64,000 bases of DNA from Stenotrophomonas sp. SY1 (GTDB taxonomy: Bacteria > Pseudomonadota > Gammaproteobacteria > Xanthomonadales > Xanthomonadaceae). Each line of letters starts with the position of its first letter. Position 1 is the stretch's first letter. Positions 26,457 to 35,552 of the stretch are shown here, piece after piece. Under the pieces are notes generated by a model. The model searched no databases, was not told the origin of the DNA, and saw only the letters and a list, made by a program, of their open reading frames with translations. The stretch spans positions 291,777 to 355,776 of the forward strand of contig NZ_JAJOYR010000002.1 in the NCBI RefSeq assembly GCF_021202945.1, read 5' to 3'. A program made the position numbers and the translations under genes.

Positions 26457-27507
26457 TGCGGCACCGCGCATGGGAGGCTTCGAGCGCTACCTGACATTGT
26501 GGGTCGCCTTGTGCATCGTCGTCGGCACCGCGCTCGGCCATGCCTTCCCTGCCCTGTTCGCACGTCTTGGCAGCATGGAAGTGGCCCGGGTCAACCTGCC
26601 GGTGGCGGTGCTGATCTGGCTGATGATCATCCCGATGCTGCTGAAGGTGGACTTCGGTGCCATGCGTCAGGTGGGCCAGCGCTGGCGCGGCATCGGCGTC
26701 ACCCTCTTCATCAACTGGGCAGTCAAGCCGTTCTCGATGGCTTTGCTGGGTTGGTTTTTTCTGCGCCACGTGTTTGCCGCGTGGCTGCCCACCGGGCAGA
26801 TCGACTCGTACATGGCCGGGCTGATCCTGCTGGCGGCAGCGCCGTGCACCGCGATGGTGTTCGTATGGAGCAACCTGTGCCGGGGCGATGCCAATTTCAC
26901 CCTGAGCCAGGTGGCCCTCAACGACGCGATCATGGTGTTGGCATTCGCGCCATTGGTGGCGCTGCTGCTGGGTCTGTCGTCGATCACCGTTCCGTGGGCG
27001 ACGCTGGTGTTGTCGGTGACGCTGTACATCCTGCTGCCGGTCGCGCTGGCGGTAGTGCTGCGTCGCTGGCTGCTGGCACGCGGCGGGCAGGCGCGGTTGC
27101 AGAAGGCGCTGCAACGCCTCGCACCGCTGTCATTGACGGCCTTGCTGGCCACGCTGGTGCTGCTGTTCGGCTTCCAGGGCCGGCAGATCGTCGAGCAACC
27201 GCTGGTCATCGCCATCCTTGCCGTACCCATCCTGCTGCAGGTCTATTTCAACGCCGGGCTCGCCTACCTGCTCAACCGGCGCCTCGGTGTTGCCCACTGC
27301 GTGGCCGGGCCGTCGGCGTTGATTGGCGCCAGCAACTTCTTCGAGCTGGCCGTTGCCGCTGCGGTCAGCCTGTTCGGCGTGCATTCCGGCGCCGCGCTGG
27401 CGACCGTGGTCGGCGTGCTGATTGAAGTACCGGTGATGCTGACCGTGGTTGCCATCGTCAACCGCTCGCGTCGCTGGTATGACGCAGGAATCGTCCCCCG
27501 ACCGTAG
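26449..27507 (+). CDS. acr3: Arsenite efflux transporter Acr3
   Basis: A 352-residue ACR3-family arsenite exporter with about ten membrane helices. The family hallmark AAAPCTAMVFVWS contains the conserved C133 proposed to bind arsenite; GPSALIGASNFFELAVA is a second conserved block. It overlaps arsC by eight bases and ends the operon. It is distinct from the unrelated ArsB antiporter despite often sharing that name. Confidence 0.94.
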   Translation: MSDAAPRMGGFERYLTLWVALCIVVGTALGHAFPALFARLGSMEVARVNLPVAVLIWLMIIPMLLKVDFGAMRQVGQRWRGIGVTLFINWAVKPFSMALLGWFFLRHVFAAWLPTGQIDSYMAGLILLAAAPCTAMVFVWSNLCRGDANFTLSQVALNDAIMVLAFAPLVALLLGLSSITVPWATLVLSVTLYILLPVALAVVLRRWLLARGGQARLQKALQRLAPLSLTALLATLVLLFGFQGRQIVEQPLVIAILAVPILLQVYFNAGLAYLLNRRLGVAHCVAGPSALIGASNFFELAVAAAVSLFGVHSGAALATVVGVLIEVPVMLTVVAIVNRSRRWYDAGIVPRP

Positions 27508-27510
27508 CGT

Positions 27511-27812
27511 GCTTCGCGGCTGAAGTTGCTCCTACGAGGAATGCCTCCTCCGTAGGAGCGGCCTTGGCCGCGAAGCGGGTGATGTCTGATCAACAGCGCG
27601 GCCAGCAATCTCATGGTCGCTGACAGCATGACGCTTCAACCGCAACGTGCTTCGCGGCTGAAGCCGCTCCTACAAGGAATACCTCCTCCGTAGGAGCGGC
27701 CTTGGCCGCGAAACTTGTGGTGCCTGATCAACAGCGCGGCCGGCATTCTCATGATTGCTGGCAGCACTGCGCTTCAACTGCCACGTGCCTCGCGGCTCAC
27801 GCCGTTCCTACA
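27511..27812. repeat. 138-bp tandem repeat array built from GTAG REPs
   Basis: Units begin at 27511, 27649 and 27787: two full 138-base copies and the start of a third. Each full unit carries an inverted REP pair: cttcgcggctgaag...gctcctac followed by gtaggagcggccttggccgcgaa. A shared tail follows (tgatcaacagcgcggcc, then cgcttcaac). Copies differ by scattered substitutions. The array fills nearly all of 27508-27825; no gene is present. Confidence 0.85.
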
Positions 27813-27825
27813 AAATTGCATCGGA

Positions 27826-29043
27826 TCAGTGACTGCGGCGATTGGGCAGGAACGCCGCCACCATGCCCAGCAGCGGCAGGAACGAAATCACCTTGTAGAC
27901 CCACAGGATGCTGGTGTGATCGGCCAGCACGCCGAGCACCGCGGCACCCAGGCCGCCCATGCCAAACGCGAACCCGAAGAACATGCCCGACACCGCACCG
28001 ATACGGTGTGGCATCAGCTCCTGCGCATAGACCAGGATGGCCGAGAACGCCGAGGACAGCACGAAGCCGATGATCAAGGTCAGCACCGTCGTCCATTCCA
28101 GGTTGGCGTACGGCAGGATCAACGCGAACGGTGCCACACCCAGGATCGACGCCCAGATCACCGGCTTGCGGCCGATGCGGTCGCCCAGCGGGCCACCAAG
28201 CAAGGTGCCCGCGGCCGATGCGGCCAGGAAACCGAACAGATGCAGCTGCGCGCTCTGCACGGTGACGCTGAACTTCTGCATCAGGTAGAACGTGTAGAAG
28301 CTGCTCAGGCCGGCGATATAGAAATACTTGCTGAAGATCAGCACCAGCAGGATCGCGATCACCCAGGCCACGGTGCGCGACGGCAACCGTGGTTCGGCAC
28401 TTGCCGCGACAGCCTTCGGCTTGGCCGCACTGACCACCAGATGTTGCTGGTACCAGCGGCTCACATACATCAGCAAGCCAATGCCCAGCAGCGCCGCACC
28501 GCTGAACCACGCCACGCTGCGCTGTCCATTGGGTGCGATCACCGCCGCCGCCAGCAGCGGACCAATGGCCGTGCCCGCGTTGCCACCCAACTGAAACACC
28601 GATTGTGACAAGCCATGGCGACCGCCTGATGCCAGGCGCGCAATGCGCGAGGACTCCGGATGGAAAATGGCCGAGCCGATACCCACCAGCATCGCCGCCA
28701 CCAGCACCATGCTGAAGTTCGGCGCGTAGGCCAGCAGCAGCAATCCGCACAACGTCGAGGTCATGCCCATCGGCAGCGAATACGGCGCAGGCTGCTTGTC
28801 GGTACGCAGGCCGATCAGTGGCTGGAACAGGGACGCGGTGAGCTGGTAGGTCAAGGTGATCATGCCTACCTGGGTGAAGCTCAGGTTGAACTGCAGCTTG
28901 AAGATCGGATACAGCGCCAGGATCAGCGACTGCATCATGTCGTTGACCAGATGCGAACTGCTGATCGCTGCGAGCACACCCACGGCAACCGGGCGACGCG
29001 GGCTGGCGGGTGATGCAGCAACGGGTGGAGCGGTAGATGACAT
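27826..29043 (-). CDS. MFS exporter, fosmidomycin-resistance (Fsr) type
   Basis: A 405-residue major facilitator with about 12 membrane helices. The family block ISSSHLVNDMMQSLILALYPIFK near the N terminus and SAIFHPESSRIARLASGG are strongly typical of Fsr-like drug exporters. The loop GDRIGRKPV is the MFS motif repeated in the second half. The start is the ATG before SSTAPPVAASPASPRRP; the open frame upstream runs across the divergent promoter region. An AraC-type gene is transcribed divergently and probably regulates it. Confidence 0.88.
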   Translation of the reverse strand: MSSTAPPVAASPASPRRPVAVGVLAAISSSHLVNDMMQSLILALYPIFKLQFNLSFTQVGMITLTYQLTASLFQPLIGLRTDKQPAPYSLPMGMTSTLCGLLLLAYAPNFSMVLVAAMLVGIGSAIFHPESSRIARLASGGRHGLSQSVFQLGGNAGTAIGPLLAAAVIAPNGQRSVAWFSGAALLGIGLLMYVSRWYQQHLVVSAAKPKAVAASAEPRLPSRTVAWVIAILLVLIFSKYFYIAGLSSFYTFYLMQKFSVTVQSAQLHLFGFLAASAAGTLLGGPLGDRIGRKPVIWASILGVAPFALILPYANLEWTTVLTLIIGFVLSSAFSAILVYAQELMPHRIGAVSGMFFGFAFGMGGLGAAVLGVLADHTSILWVYKVISFLPLLGMVAAFLPNRRSH

Positions 29044-29113
29044 GGCAGAACCACGGAAGGGGGGGGAAGTCGGACGCATGGTAGAGTCGCCGCGAACGCC
29101 CTTCTTGCGCGAT

Positions 29114-29917
29114 ATGGTCATGCACCCTCTCAAAAAGGACACCCAACCGCGCATCGGCAAGCGCCGCCCCTTGCCCGCCGGGCCGGAGACGGCGGTGTAC
29201 TGCAAGGCGCGCGACTACAGCGCCGACACGGTCATTCCACTGCACCACCATCCCGACCGTCACCAGTTGGTGTACGCCGAGTCGGGCGTCTTGGTGGTGC
29301 GTGCGGGCATGGGCCGCTGGGTGGTGCCCAGCACCCGTGCCATCTGGATGCCGGCCGGCACCGGCCACCAGGTGCACTGCATCGGCCAGGTGCAGATGCG
29401 CAGCCTGTACGTCACCCCGGCCGCGATGCCGCAGCCACCGGCCGGCGCGTCAGCGGTGTCGATCACGCCGCTGCTGGCCGCGCTGATCCGCGCGGCGGTC
29501 ACGGTGAAGCAGCCTTATCGCGAGGATTCGCGTGATGGCCGCCTGATGCGTTTGATCCTGGATGAAATGCAGACCCTGCCGGTGCTGCCGCTGCATCTGC
29601 CCGAACCGACAGACGCGCGCTTGCGGCTGATCGGCAGGCAACTCGAACGGCATCCGGATGACGATTCGACATTGCAGGATTGGGCGTCGCGGCTGGAGGT
29701 TGATGTGAAAACCATCCAGCGCCTGTGCGCACGCGAACTGGGCATGACCTTCGGCCAGTGGCGGCAGCAGGCGCGGCTGTTGCGCGCCTTGGAACGGTTG
29801 GCCATCGGCGAGAAAGTCATCGATGTCGCACTGGCGCTCGGCTATGAAAGTCCGAGTGCGTTCACCACCATGTTCAAGCGGCGCTTTGGCCTGACACCGA
29901 GCCAGTTCTTTCGTTGA
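29114..29917 (+). CDS. AraC-family regulator with cupin sensor
   Basis: About 267 residues. An N-terminal cupin domain (HHHPDRHQLVYAESGVLVV, then WMPAGTGHQVHC) is followed by two helix-turn-helix units: LQDWASRLEVDVKTIQRLCARELG, and VIDVALALGYESPSAFTTMFKRRFGLTPSQFF. Divergent from the Fsr-type exporter gene with 70 bases between them. The start could be here, two codons later, or 12 codons earlier; no strong ribosome-binding site decides. Likely controls the exporter in response to a small molecule. Confidence 0.87.
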   Translation: MVMHPLKKDTQPRIGKRRPLPAGPETAVYCKARDYSADTVIPLHHHPDRHQLVYAESGVLVVRAGMGRWVVPSTRAIWMPAGTGHQVHCIGQVQMRSLYVTPAAMPQPPAGASAVSITPLLAALIRAAVTVKQPYREDSRDGRLMRLILDEMQTLPVLPLHLPEPTDARLRLIGRQLERHPDDDSTLQDWASRLEVDVKTIQRLCARELGMTFGQWRQQARLLRALERLAIGEKVIDVALALGYESPSAFTTMFKRRFGLTPSQFFR

Positions 29918-29939
29918 CGTGACCGTGCAAAAGGCAATT

Positions 29940-30053
29940 GTAGGAGCGGCCTCGGCCGCGAAACCGGTGATGCAGTGGCAATGAGGATTCCTGCAACTGC
30001 AGGAACACCTTCCGCGTTTGCTTCACTGGCTTCGCGGCCGAGGCCGCTCCTAC
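29940..30053. repeat. Inverted pair of GTAG REPs
   Basis: gtaggagcggcctcggccgc (29940-29959) is mirrored by gcggccgaggccgctcctac ending at 30053. The intervening bases contain smaller pairs (cctgcaactgcagg). This is the dimer arrangement typical of Stenotrophomonas REPs, between an AraC gene and a converging hydrolase gene. Confidence 0.85.
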
Positions 30054-30091
30054 GCTCGGTGCTTGCTTCGTTGCCAGAACTTGAATGCACA

Positions 30092-31609
30092 TCACCTCGA
30101 GTAACGCTCACCATCGAATTCAAAGCCGTTCACCCGCCCCTGCGCATCACGCAGGAAACGCACCGGCTCGACCGCATCCAACGGCCCGCCCTGCGCGCCG
30201 AACAGATCAACAACCGCCGGTTGCAGCTCACGTTCCAGTACACCGATGCGCAGGCGCAGGACACCGCCGTCTTCACTGATAAGCGCGTCGACCGGCAGCC
30301 GCTCAGCCCGGAGACGGCCGACATGGATCGCACGTGCCTCTTCGGTCGGCTGCCAGTTCCAACCCTGCCAACGTGGATCGGCGCGCTCCTTTTCCTGGCG
30401 TGTGCGCAGGCCGGCGAGCTGGTCGGCAACCCGCTTCGGGTACGCCTGCTGGCGTGTCTGCGCCCATGATGCGGCTTCCGGGTGATCCACCAGGTACTGG
30501 AAGAACTGCACCACCGTGCGTGATGTCAGCCAACCGGTAGCGTTGTCGGAGTTGGAGAACACGCCGATGCCCACGCCCAGGTCCGGTGAGAACGCCATCA
30601 TGCTGCGGGCACCGGTGTAGCTACCGCCATGGATGTAAAGCGTGTGACCTTCAAAATCACAGACGTTCCAGCCAAACGCATAACCGTTGCATGGAAGCTC
30701 GTACGCATTGCGCGCTTTGGGGTCCACATGCACCCCGATGACATGCGCCGCGTCGATCGCCTGCGCATTGAATCCTGCCGGTACCGGCGCGCCCAGCTGC
30801 ACGCGTAGCCAACGACCGAGATCACGTGGTGAAGTCATCATGCCGCCGGCCGAATGCATGATGGCGTCAGGCTTGGGCGGCACCACCTGCCAGCCACGTT
30901 CCTGACCCAGCCACTGGTGATTGAACGCCAACTGCGTGGGATCGAATGCCGAGGTACGCGCTGCGGTCTCATGCAGCTGCAACGGCACGAACAGCTCATC
31001 CTGCAACCAGTCCTGCCATCGCCTCCCGGTGCACTGGTAAAGGATGGCGGCGTAGATGTTGTAGCCCAGGTTGTCGTAATCGAAACCGGCCGGGCGCGCG
31101 CTAGCCAACGTGGACAACAGCTGCGGGTACAAGGCCGGGTCCGGCGCTCCGATGTAAGCCTCTAGCGTGGTGATTGCATCGGCGCTCAACGGCACCCGGT
31201 GGTTGAGCAGGTCCGCCAGCGTCCATGCGGCAGGGTCTACTCCGCCGGGCAATTGCAGCTGCGGCCAGTGCTCGGCCAGGGTGCTGTCCAAGCGCAGCAC
31301 ACCGCGTTGATCCAGCAACTGTGCCAACAAACCCATGTAGGACTTGGTCTGCGAGGCAATATACATCGGCGTGCCCATCTTCAGCGGCGCGCCGCTGGCG
31401 GCATTGCGCGTACCACGCACGTAACCCAGCAGCTGCCGTTCGCGGTCAACCACCACCACCGCATAGCCCGGCCCCAGCGTGGGAATGCCGTCAAGGAAAG
31501 CCTGCAATTGCCGGGCGGCCTGTTCCGGTGTCGCCGCAGCGGCCGGCACCACGAATGAGACAAGCGCCAGCACGAGCAGCAGGCAGCGATGGATGAGGCG
31601 CAGAGTCAT
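30092..31609 (-). CDS. Secreted beta-lactamase-like serine hydrolase
   Basis: A 505-residue class C beta-lactamase/penicillin-binding fold. The signal peptide is LLLVLALVSFVVPAAAA. Catalytic motifs: SxxK in IASQTKSYMG, YxN in YDNLGYN, and HGG in LYIHGGSYTGARS, the KTG equivalent. An extra domain of about 130 residues follows (from VADQLAGLRTRQ), as in esterase or D-aminopeptidase relatives. True beta-lactamase activity is unlikely given the HGG motif and extension; esterase or peptidase is more probable. The start is set by the signal peptide. Confidence 0.85.
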   Translation of the reverse strand: MTLRLIHRCLLLVLALVSFVVPAAAATPEQAARQLQAFLDGIPTLGPGYAVVVVDRERQLLGYVRGTRNAASGAPLKMGTPMYIASQTKSYMGLLAQLLDQRGVLRLDSTLAEHWPQLQLPGGVDPAAWTLADLLNHRVPLSADAITTLEAYIGAPDPALYPQLLSTLASARPAGFDYDNLGYNIYAAILYQCTGRRWQDWLQDELFVPLQLHETAARTSAFDPTQLAFNHQWLGQERGWQVVPPKPDAIMHSAGGMMTSPRDLGRWLRVQLGAPVPAGFNAQAIDAAHVIGVHVDPKARNAYELPCNGYAFGWNVCDFEGHTLYIHGGSYTGARSMMAFSPDLGVGIGVFSNSDNATGWLTSRTVVQFFQYLVDHPEAASWAQTRQQAYPKRVADQLAGLRTRQEKERADPRWQGWNWQPTEEARAIHVGRLRAERLPVDALISEDGGVLRLRIGVLERELQPAVVDLFGAQGGPLDAVEPVRFLRDAQGRVNGFEFDGERYSR

Positions 31610-31692
31610 GATGCGATTCCCGGAAGACCTGCCACGATGCTGCCGTGGCCTGCCGCCCGGCGTATTGAACGGATTGAACCTGTCGCGCGCGT

Positions 31693-32520
31693 TCACTCAC
31701 GCAACAGCGCGGCCAGCCGTGCCGGCGTCAGTCCACTGTGCTGCCGTGTGACCCGGCTCAGATGCGCCTGGTCGGCGAAACCGGCCTGGCATGCGGCTGT
31801 CGCCAGTGAGTGGCCGGCGGCAAGCAGTGGCAAGGCCCGTTGCAGCTGTGCACGCATGCGGAACGCCGATGGCGTGCAGCCGATCCAGCGCGCGAACGCC
31901 CGCGCGAAATACACCGGATGCAAGCCCTGCTCGCGGGCCAGCGTCGCCAGCGATACCGGCTCCTCACGCAGCCGCTCGCACGCCAATGCCAGCCAACGCG
32001 GCGGCGCGCCTGGCGGCCGCTGGCCAGCCGTCACCATCGTCGCCAACAGCTCCCACAGACTGGCTTCGGCCTGCATCGCCGGCAGATCGCCTGTCAGCAG
32101 TTGCGCCAGCGTGGTGCCGCCGCGCGCCAGCACCATCGATGCGGGTTGCTCACGCCATTGCCAGCCTTGCTCGATGCCCAGCCCATCTTTCAGATCAAAC
32201 GTGGTCGGCAGGTTGATGCCGAGGATCAGGGCGCCTGACGGACCGTAGTCGTTGGCGTGCACCAGCCCCGCAGGCTTGAGCCCGACGGCCGATGTCGCCA
32301 GCCGGACTTCCTGCTGTGGCGTCTGCTCGCCCAGCGTACCCAGCAACAACAAGGAAAGCTGATGGCAATCGTGCGTGTGCCGCTGCATGCGCAGGCCCGG
32401 TGCATACCAGCTCACCCGTGCCGACAATCGCTCGCCCGCGAACAACGTACGGCTGCGTGCGCCGGCGGTTGCGGTCGGTTGTCGTGATGCGGCGCTGGCC
32501 GGCATTGTCATGATGGCCAC
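31693..32520 (-). CDS. AraC-family transcriptional regulator
   Basis: A 275-residue regulator with an N-terminal cupin-like sensing region (MQRHTHDCHQLSLLLLGTLGE) and C-terminal double helix-turn-helix (LATLAREQGLHPVYFARAFARWIGCTPSAF, then SLATAACQAGFADQAHLSRVTRQHSGLTPARL). Located 83 bases upstream of the serine hydrolase gene on the same strand, so it may be co-transcribed with it or control it. Bases 32521-32784 upstream contain nothing I can name. Confidence 0.88.
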   Translation of the reverse strand: MAIMTMPASAASRQPTATAGARSRTLFAGERLSARVSWYAPGLRMQRHTHDCHQLSLLLLGTLGEQTPQQEVRLATSAVGLKPAGLVHANDYGPSGALILGINLPTTFDLKDGLGIEQGWQWREQPASMVLARGGTTLAQLLTGDLPAMQAEASLWELLATMVTAGQRPPGAPPRWLALACERLREEPVSLATLAREQGLHPVYFARAFARWIGCTPSAFRMRAQLQRALPLLAAGHSLATAACQAGFADQAHLSRVTRQHSGLTPARLAALLRE

Positions 32521-32784
32521 TGCGAGAGGGGACTATCGCAGTCTAGTCTTCGTCGGCATCGGCGCACCTGCCGTTGGTCGTGGTACTGCGGGAAGCCGAT
32601 GGTCGGTTGAAGGGGCCAGACGCTGAAGCGCGGACAGCCCTCTCATCCGCTGGCCGCCGCTTCTTTCTTCCGTCATCAGGAGAAGGATGCACTTTCCGGC
32701 AGCGCATCGTGCCCCGCCTCTACCAGCGCGCAGCAGGACCTGGCCGGGGCTGATCTCCTCCCCGGCAGTCACCGATGGATCGAC

Positions 32785-33474
32785 TCAAACGGTCTGCTTT
32801 GCCGCTTCGTCGATCAACGCCGCCACTTCCACCGGATGCGAAGCCAGCGATGCGTGGCTGGCATCCAGGCTGAGCACGCGGCGCGGCTTGATCCGCTCGG
32901 ACATCGCCTTCTGGTTTTCCGGGGCGATCATCCGGTCACGCGTGGAGAGCTGATACCAGCTTGGCTTGTGCTTCCACGCCGGGTCGGTGATGTTGTCGCC
33001 GAAGGTGCTGGCCAGCGGCGCCTTCTGGGTAACGCCCATCACGAAGCCTTCCTCGGGCGACAGGTCCTGGCAGAAACTCTCGTGGAACTTGGCCGGGTTC
33101 AACCACAGATAGCCGTCGCTGTCCGGGGCGAGGTTCGATGCGGCCTCCGGCAGATGCTGCTGGGTGATGCCGCCAGCGCTTTCCCCGGCATCGGGGGCGA
33201 ACGCGGCAATGAACACCAGCGCTTTCACGTTGCCCTGGTTGCCCGCCTGGCTGATCACCGCGCCACCATAGGAATGACCGACCAGCACCACCGGGCCTTG
33301 CACCTGCGCCACCATCTTGCGGGTGCGCTCGGCGTCATCGGCCAATGACGTCAGTGGATTCTCCACCGCACGGATGTCGGTGTAGCCCAGCTTCTTCAGT
33401 TCAAGGATGACCTTGGCCCAATGCGCCGCGCCACCCCAGAAACCATGTACCAGTACGACTGCCGGCTTGCTCAT
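32785..33474 (-). CDS. Alpha/beta-fold hydrolase
   Basis: A 229-residue cytoplasmic hydrolase. VLVHGFWGGAAHW is the oxyanion region, GHSYGG the nucleophile elbow, and DASHASLASHP holds the catalytic His. It is similar to salicylate-esterase-like (MES) and haloalkane-type small hydrolases. The start is the ATG before SKPAVVLVHGF; upstream open codons lack protein character. Substrate unknown. Confidence 0.87.
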   Translation of the reverse strand: MSKPAVVLVHGFWGGAAHWAKVILELKKLGYTDIRAVENPLTSLADDAERTRKMVAQVQGPVVLVGHSYGGAVISQAGNQGNVKALVFIAAFAPDAGESAGGITQQHLPEAASNLAPDSDGYLWLNPAKFHESFCQDLSPEEGFVMGVTQKAPLASTFGDNITDPAWKHKPSWYQLSTRDRMIAPENQKAMSERIKPRRVLSLDASHASLASHPVEVAALIDEAAKQTV

Positions 33475-33605
33475 GACCTTGTTTCCTGCACTTGGGAAGA
33501 AGCCTCGCTGCCGGTACGCGCTCCGCCATGGGACCGAATACAACAGGATGGAGTGCGCAATTTTTCAGCTGCACCGTAAATGGCCCGTGAGGGTTGAGCC
33601 GGGCA

Positions 33606-33631
33606 AACAAAAACCCGGCTTGCGCCGGGTT
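33606..33631 (-). terminator. Terminator of the secreted esterase gene
   Basis: Stem aacccggc/gccgggtt with a four-base loop; on the minus strand it is followed by ttttgtttg. It lies 27 bases past the esterase stop. Confidence 0.8.
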
Positions 33632-33657
33632 CCCGTGACCGATCCCAACGACGTGGC

Positions 33658-34596
33658 TTACTCGGCCTTGCTGGGGGATGCTGGCTGCGCGAGCAGGTAC
33701 TCCAGCCCCTGCATGAATCCGCGCGGCGCGACGGTCAGGTGGTCTTCGTCGTTGAGCACATCCAGCTGCAGCTGCAGCGATGCATACCGGCGCGATGCCA
33801 ACACCTTCTGCATCCGTCGTGCGTCCCCGACCATGTCCGCGTCGCCACCGTGCGCCGGCGCCTCACGCTCACCGACGTACATGTAGATCCGTGCCGGCAG
33901 GTCACGATGCGCTGCAGCGAAGCGGCTCTCCTGACGTTCCATCACGTGCTGGTCGTACCAGTACGACGGGCTGCCGAGGATGTAGCCGGAGAACAGCTGC
34001 GGGCGCTCGAACAGAATCTGCGTACCCAGCAAGGCGCCATAGGAGTGGCCGAGGAACAACCTGCGCTGTTCGTCGGTGCGGTAATGCTGTGCGATGAACG
34101 GCAGTACCTGGCTGTCCAGATAGCTCAGGTAGGACGCACCGCCACCGTGCACGCTATCGGCGGGCGTGCCGCTGGGGGCGTTGGGAGTGGGCGTGTAGTC
34201 GCGACGGCGGCTGGGCATGCCACCGTCACCCTTTGCATAGGACAAACCCACCAGGATGAAGTCCTGGATGCGCGGCCCCTCCACGTTCATGCGACGCGCC
34301 ATCTGCCGGATCAGCGGAAAAGCGTAATCCGCATCGGTGACGTAAAGCACTGGATAGCGCCGGTCCGGGTTCTCGGCGTAGCCGGCCGGTAGGGCGACGA
34401 ACACCTGGTAGACACGGGCCGATACCGGGTCCGGCACATCCCACACTTCACTGCCGATGACTTCGTAGGGCTGGCCACCACCACGCTGCTCAACTTGCAG
34501 GGTTGGCGGAACCGATGTGACGGCCGGTGCCGTCGCCGCCATTGCACTCCCTGCCAGCAGCAGGGCAAGACATCCCAAGATCACCTTTCGCCTCAC
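33658..34596 (-). CDS. Secreted esterase (IroE/Fes-like alpha/beta hydrolase)
   Basis: A 312-residue protein with a signal peptide (VILGCLALLLAGSAMAA). The fold matches the enterochelin-esterase/esterase D group: RYPVLYVTDADYAFPLIRQMAR, DFILVGLSYAKG, the nucleophile GHSYGALLG, and a late His in LNDEDHLTVAP. No siderophore gene is near, so hydrolysis of a siderophore is only one possibility; general ester cleavage in the periplasm is as likely. Confidence 0.82.
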   Translation of the reverse strand: MRRKVILGCLALLLAGSAMAATAPAVTSVPPTLQVEQRGGGQPYEVIGSEVWDVPDPVSARVYQVFVALPAGYAENPDRRYPVLYVTDADYAFPLIRQMARRMNVEGPRIQDFILVGLSYAKGDGGMPSRRRDYTPTPNAPSGTPADSVHGGGASYLSYLDSQVLPFIAQHYRTDEQRRLFLGHSYGALLGTQILFERPQLFSGYILGSPSYWYDQHVMERQESRFAAAHRDLPARIYMYVGEREAPAHGGDADMVGDARRMQKVLASRRYASLQLQLDVLNDEDHLTVAPRGFMQGLEYLLAQPASPSKAE

Positions 34597-34654
34597 GCTT
34601 CACTCCTGTGTTTTGATCCGTGCCCGATCATGGCACAGGGCCAACCACGGCCAC

Positions 34655-34685
34655 AAAACAGAACACCCGGCGCAAGGCCGGGTGT
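34655..34685 (-). terminator. Terminator of gpmA
   Basis: Stem acacccggc/gccgggtgt with a five-base loop, followed on the minus strand by tctgttttg. It lies 24 bases past the gpmA stop. Confidence 0.82.
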
Positions 34686-34708
34686 CCAGGAGAAACATGG
34701 GTGCCGGC

Positions 34709-35458
34709 TTACTTCGCCTTGCCCTGGTTGGCGACGGCCTCGGCGGCCTTCTTCGCCGCTTCCGGATCGCCCAGGTAGCGGAACGACTGCACGGTCAGAT
34801 CGTCGTTCAATTCGAACAGCAGCGGGATGCCGGTCGGAATGTTGAGCTCCAGGATCTGCTCCTTGCTCACGTTGTTGAGGTACTTGTACAGCGCGCGCAG
34901 CGAGTTGCCGTGGGCGGTGACCAGCACGGTCTTGCCGTCCTTCAGCTGCGGAGCGATCGCGTCGTGCCAGTACGGCAGCACGCGGTCCAGCGTGGTCGCC
35001 AGCGACTCGGTGCCCGGCAGCGCGTTGCGGTCCAGGCCGGCGTAACGACGGTCGTGAATCGGGTGGCCCGGATCTTCCAGGTCCATCGGCGGCGGCGGGA
35101 TGTCGTAGGAACGACGCCACACCTTGACCTGTTCCTCGCCGTGCTTGGCGGCGGTCTCGGCCTTGTCCAGGCCCTGCAGGCCACCGTAGTGACGCTCATT
35201 CAGGCGCCACGACTTGCTGACCGGCAACCAGTCCTGGTCCAGCTCGGCCAGGGCGCCCTGCAGCGTGTGGATGGCGCGTTTGAGCACCGAGGTATGGGCG
35301 ACATCGAACTGCAGCCCTTCTTCCTTCATCAGCCGGCCGGCAGCAGCGGCTTCGCGGCGGCCCTGCTCGGTGAGGTCCACGTCCACCCAACCGGTGAAAC
35401 GGTTGTCGAGGTTCCACTGGCTCTGGCCATGGCGCAACAGCACGAGTTTGCGGGTCAC
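34709..35458 (-). CDS. gpmA: 2,3-bisphosphoglycerate-dependent phosphoglycerate mutase
   Basis: Glycolytic enzyme interconverting 3- and 2-phosphoglycerate. 249 residues, normal length. Phosphohistidine motif [10 protein letters not shown] with H10, [15 protein letters not shown], the second catalytic region [14 protein letters not shown], and [15 protein letters not shown] near the end with the second His. It is an independent transcription unit between its terminator and the divergent nfi gene. Confidence 0.96.
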   Translation of the reverse strand: MTRKLVLLRHGQSQWNLDNRFTGWVDVDLTEQGRREAAAAGRLMKEEGLQFDVAHTSVLKRAIHTLQGALAELDQDWLPVSKSWRLNERHYGGLQGLDKAETAAKHGEEQVKVWRRSYDIPPPPMDLEDPGHPIHDRRYAGLDRNALPGTESLATTLDRVLPYWHDAIAPQLKDGKTVLVTAHGNSLRALYKYLNNVSKEQILELNIPTGIPLLFELNDDLTVQSFRYLGDPEAAKKAAEAVANQGKAK

Positions 35459-35552
35459 TGCGGATATCTCCGGTTCGGGGGAAGGAAGGTCGCCGATTGT
35501 AGCCGGTCACCCGCAGCCCCGCAGGCACGCCGGAAGTGGCAGGCTTGGCGGC

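Noticed and set aside
27511-27812. CRISPR array
   Set aside because: Spacing is regular, but units are 138 bases, nearly identical throughout with no unique spacers, and contain REP palindromes; no cas genes nearby.
30092-31609. Beta-lactam resistance enzyme
   Set aside because: It has SxxK and YxN motifs, but HGG replaces KTG and there is a large C-terminal domain, as in esterases and D-aminopeptidases.
32521-32784. Small minus-strand gene of about 79 codons
   Set aside because: No ribosome-binding site, no pattern in the translation, and it sits in the promoter region of the AraC gene.
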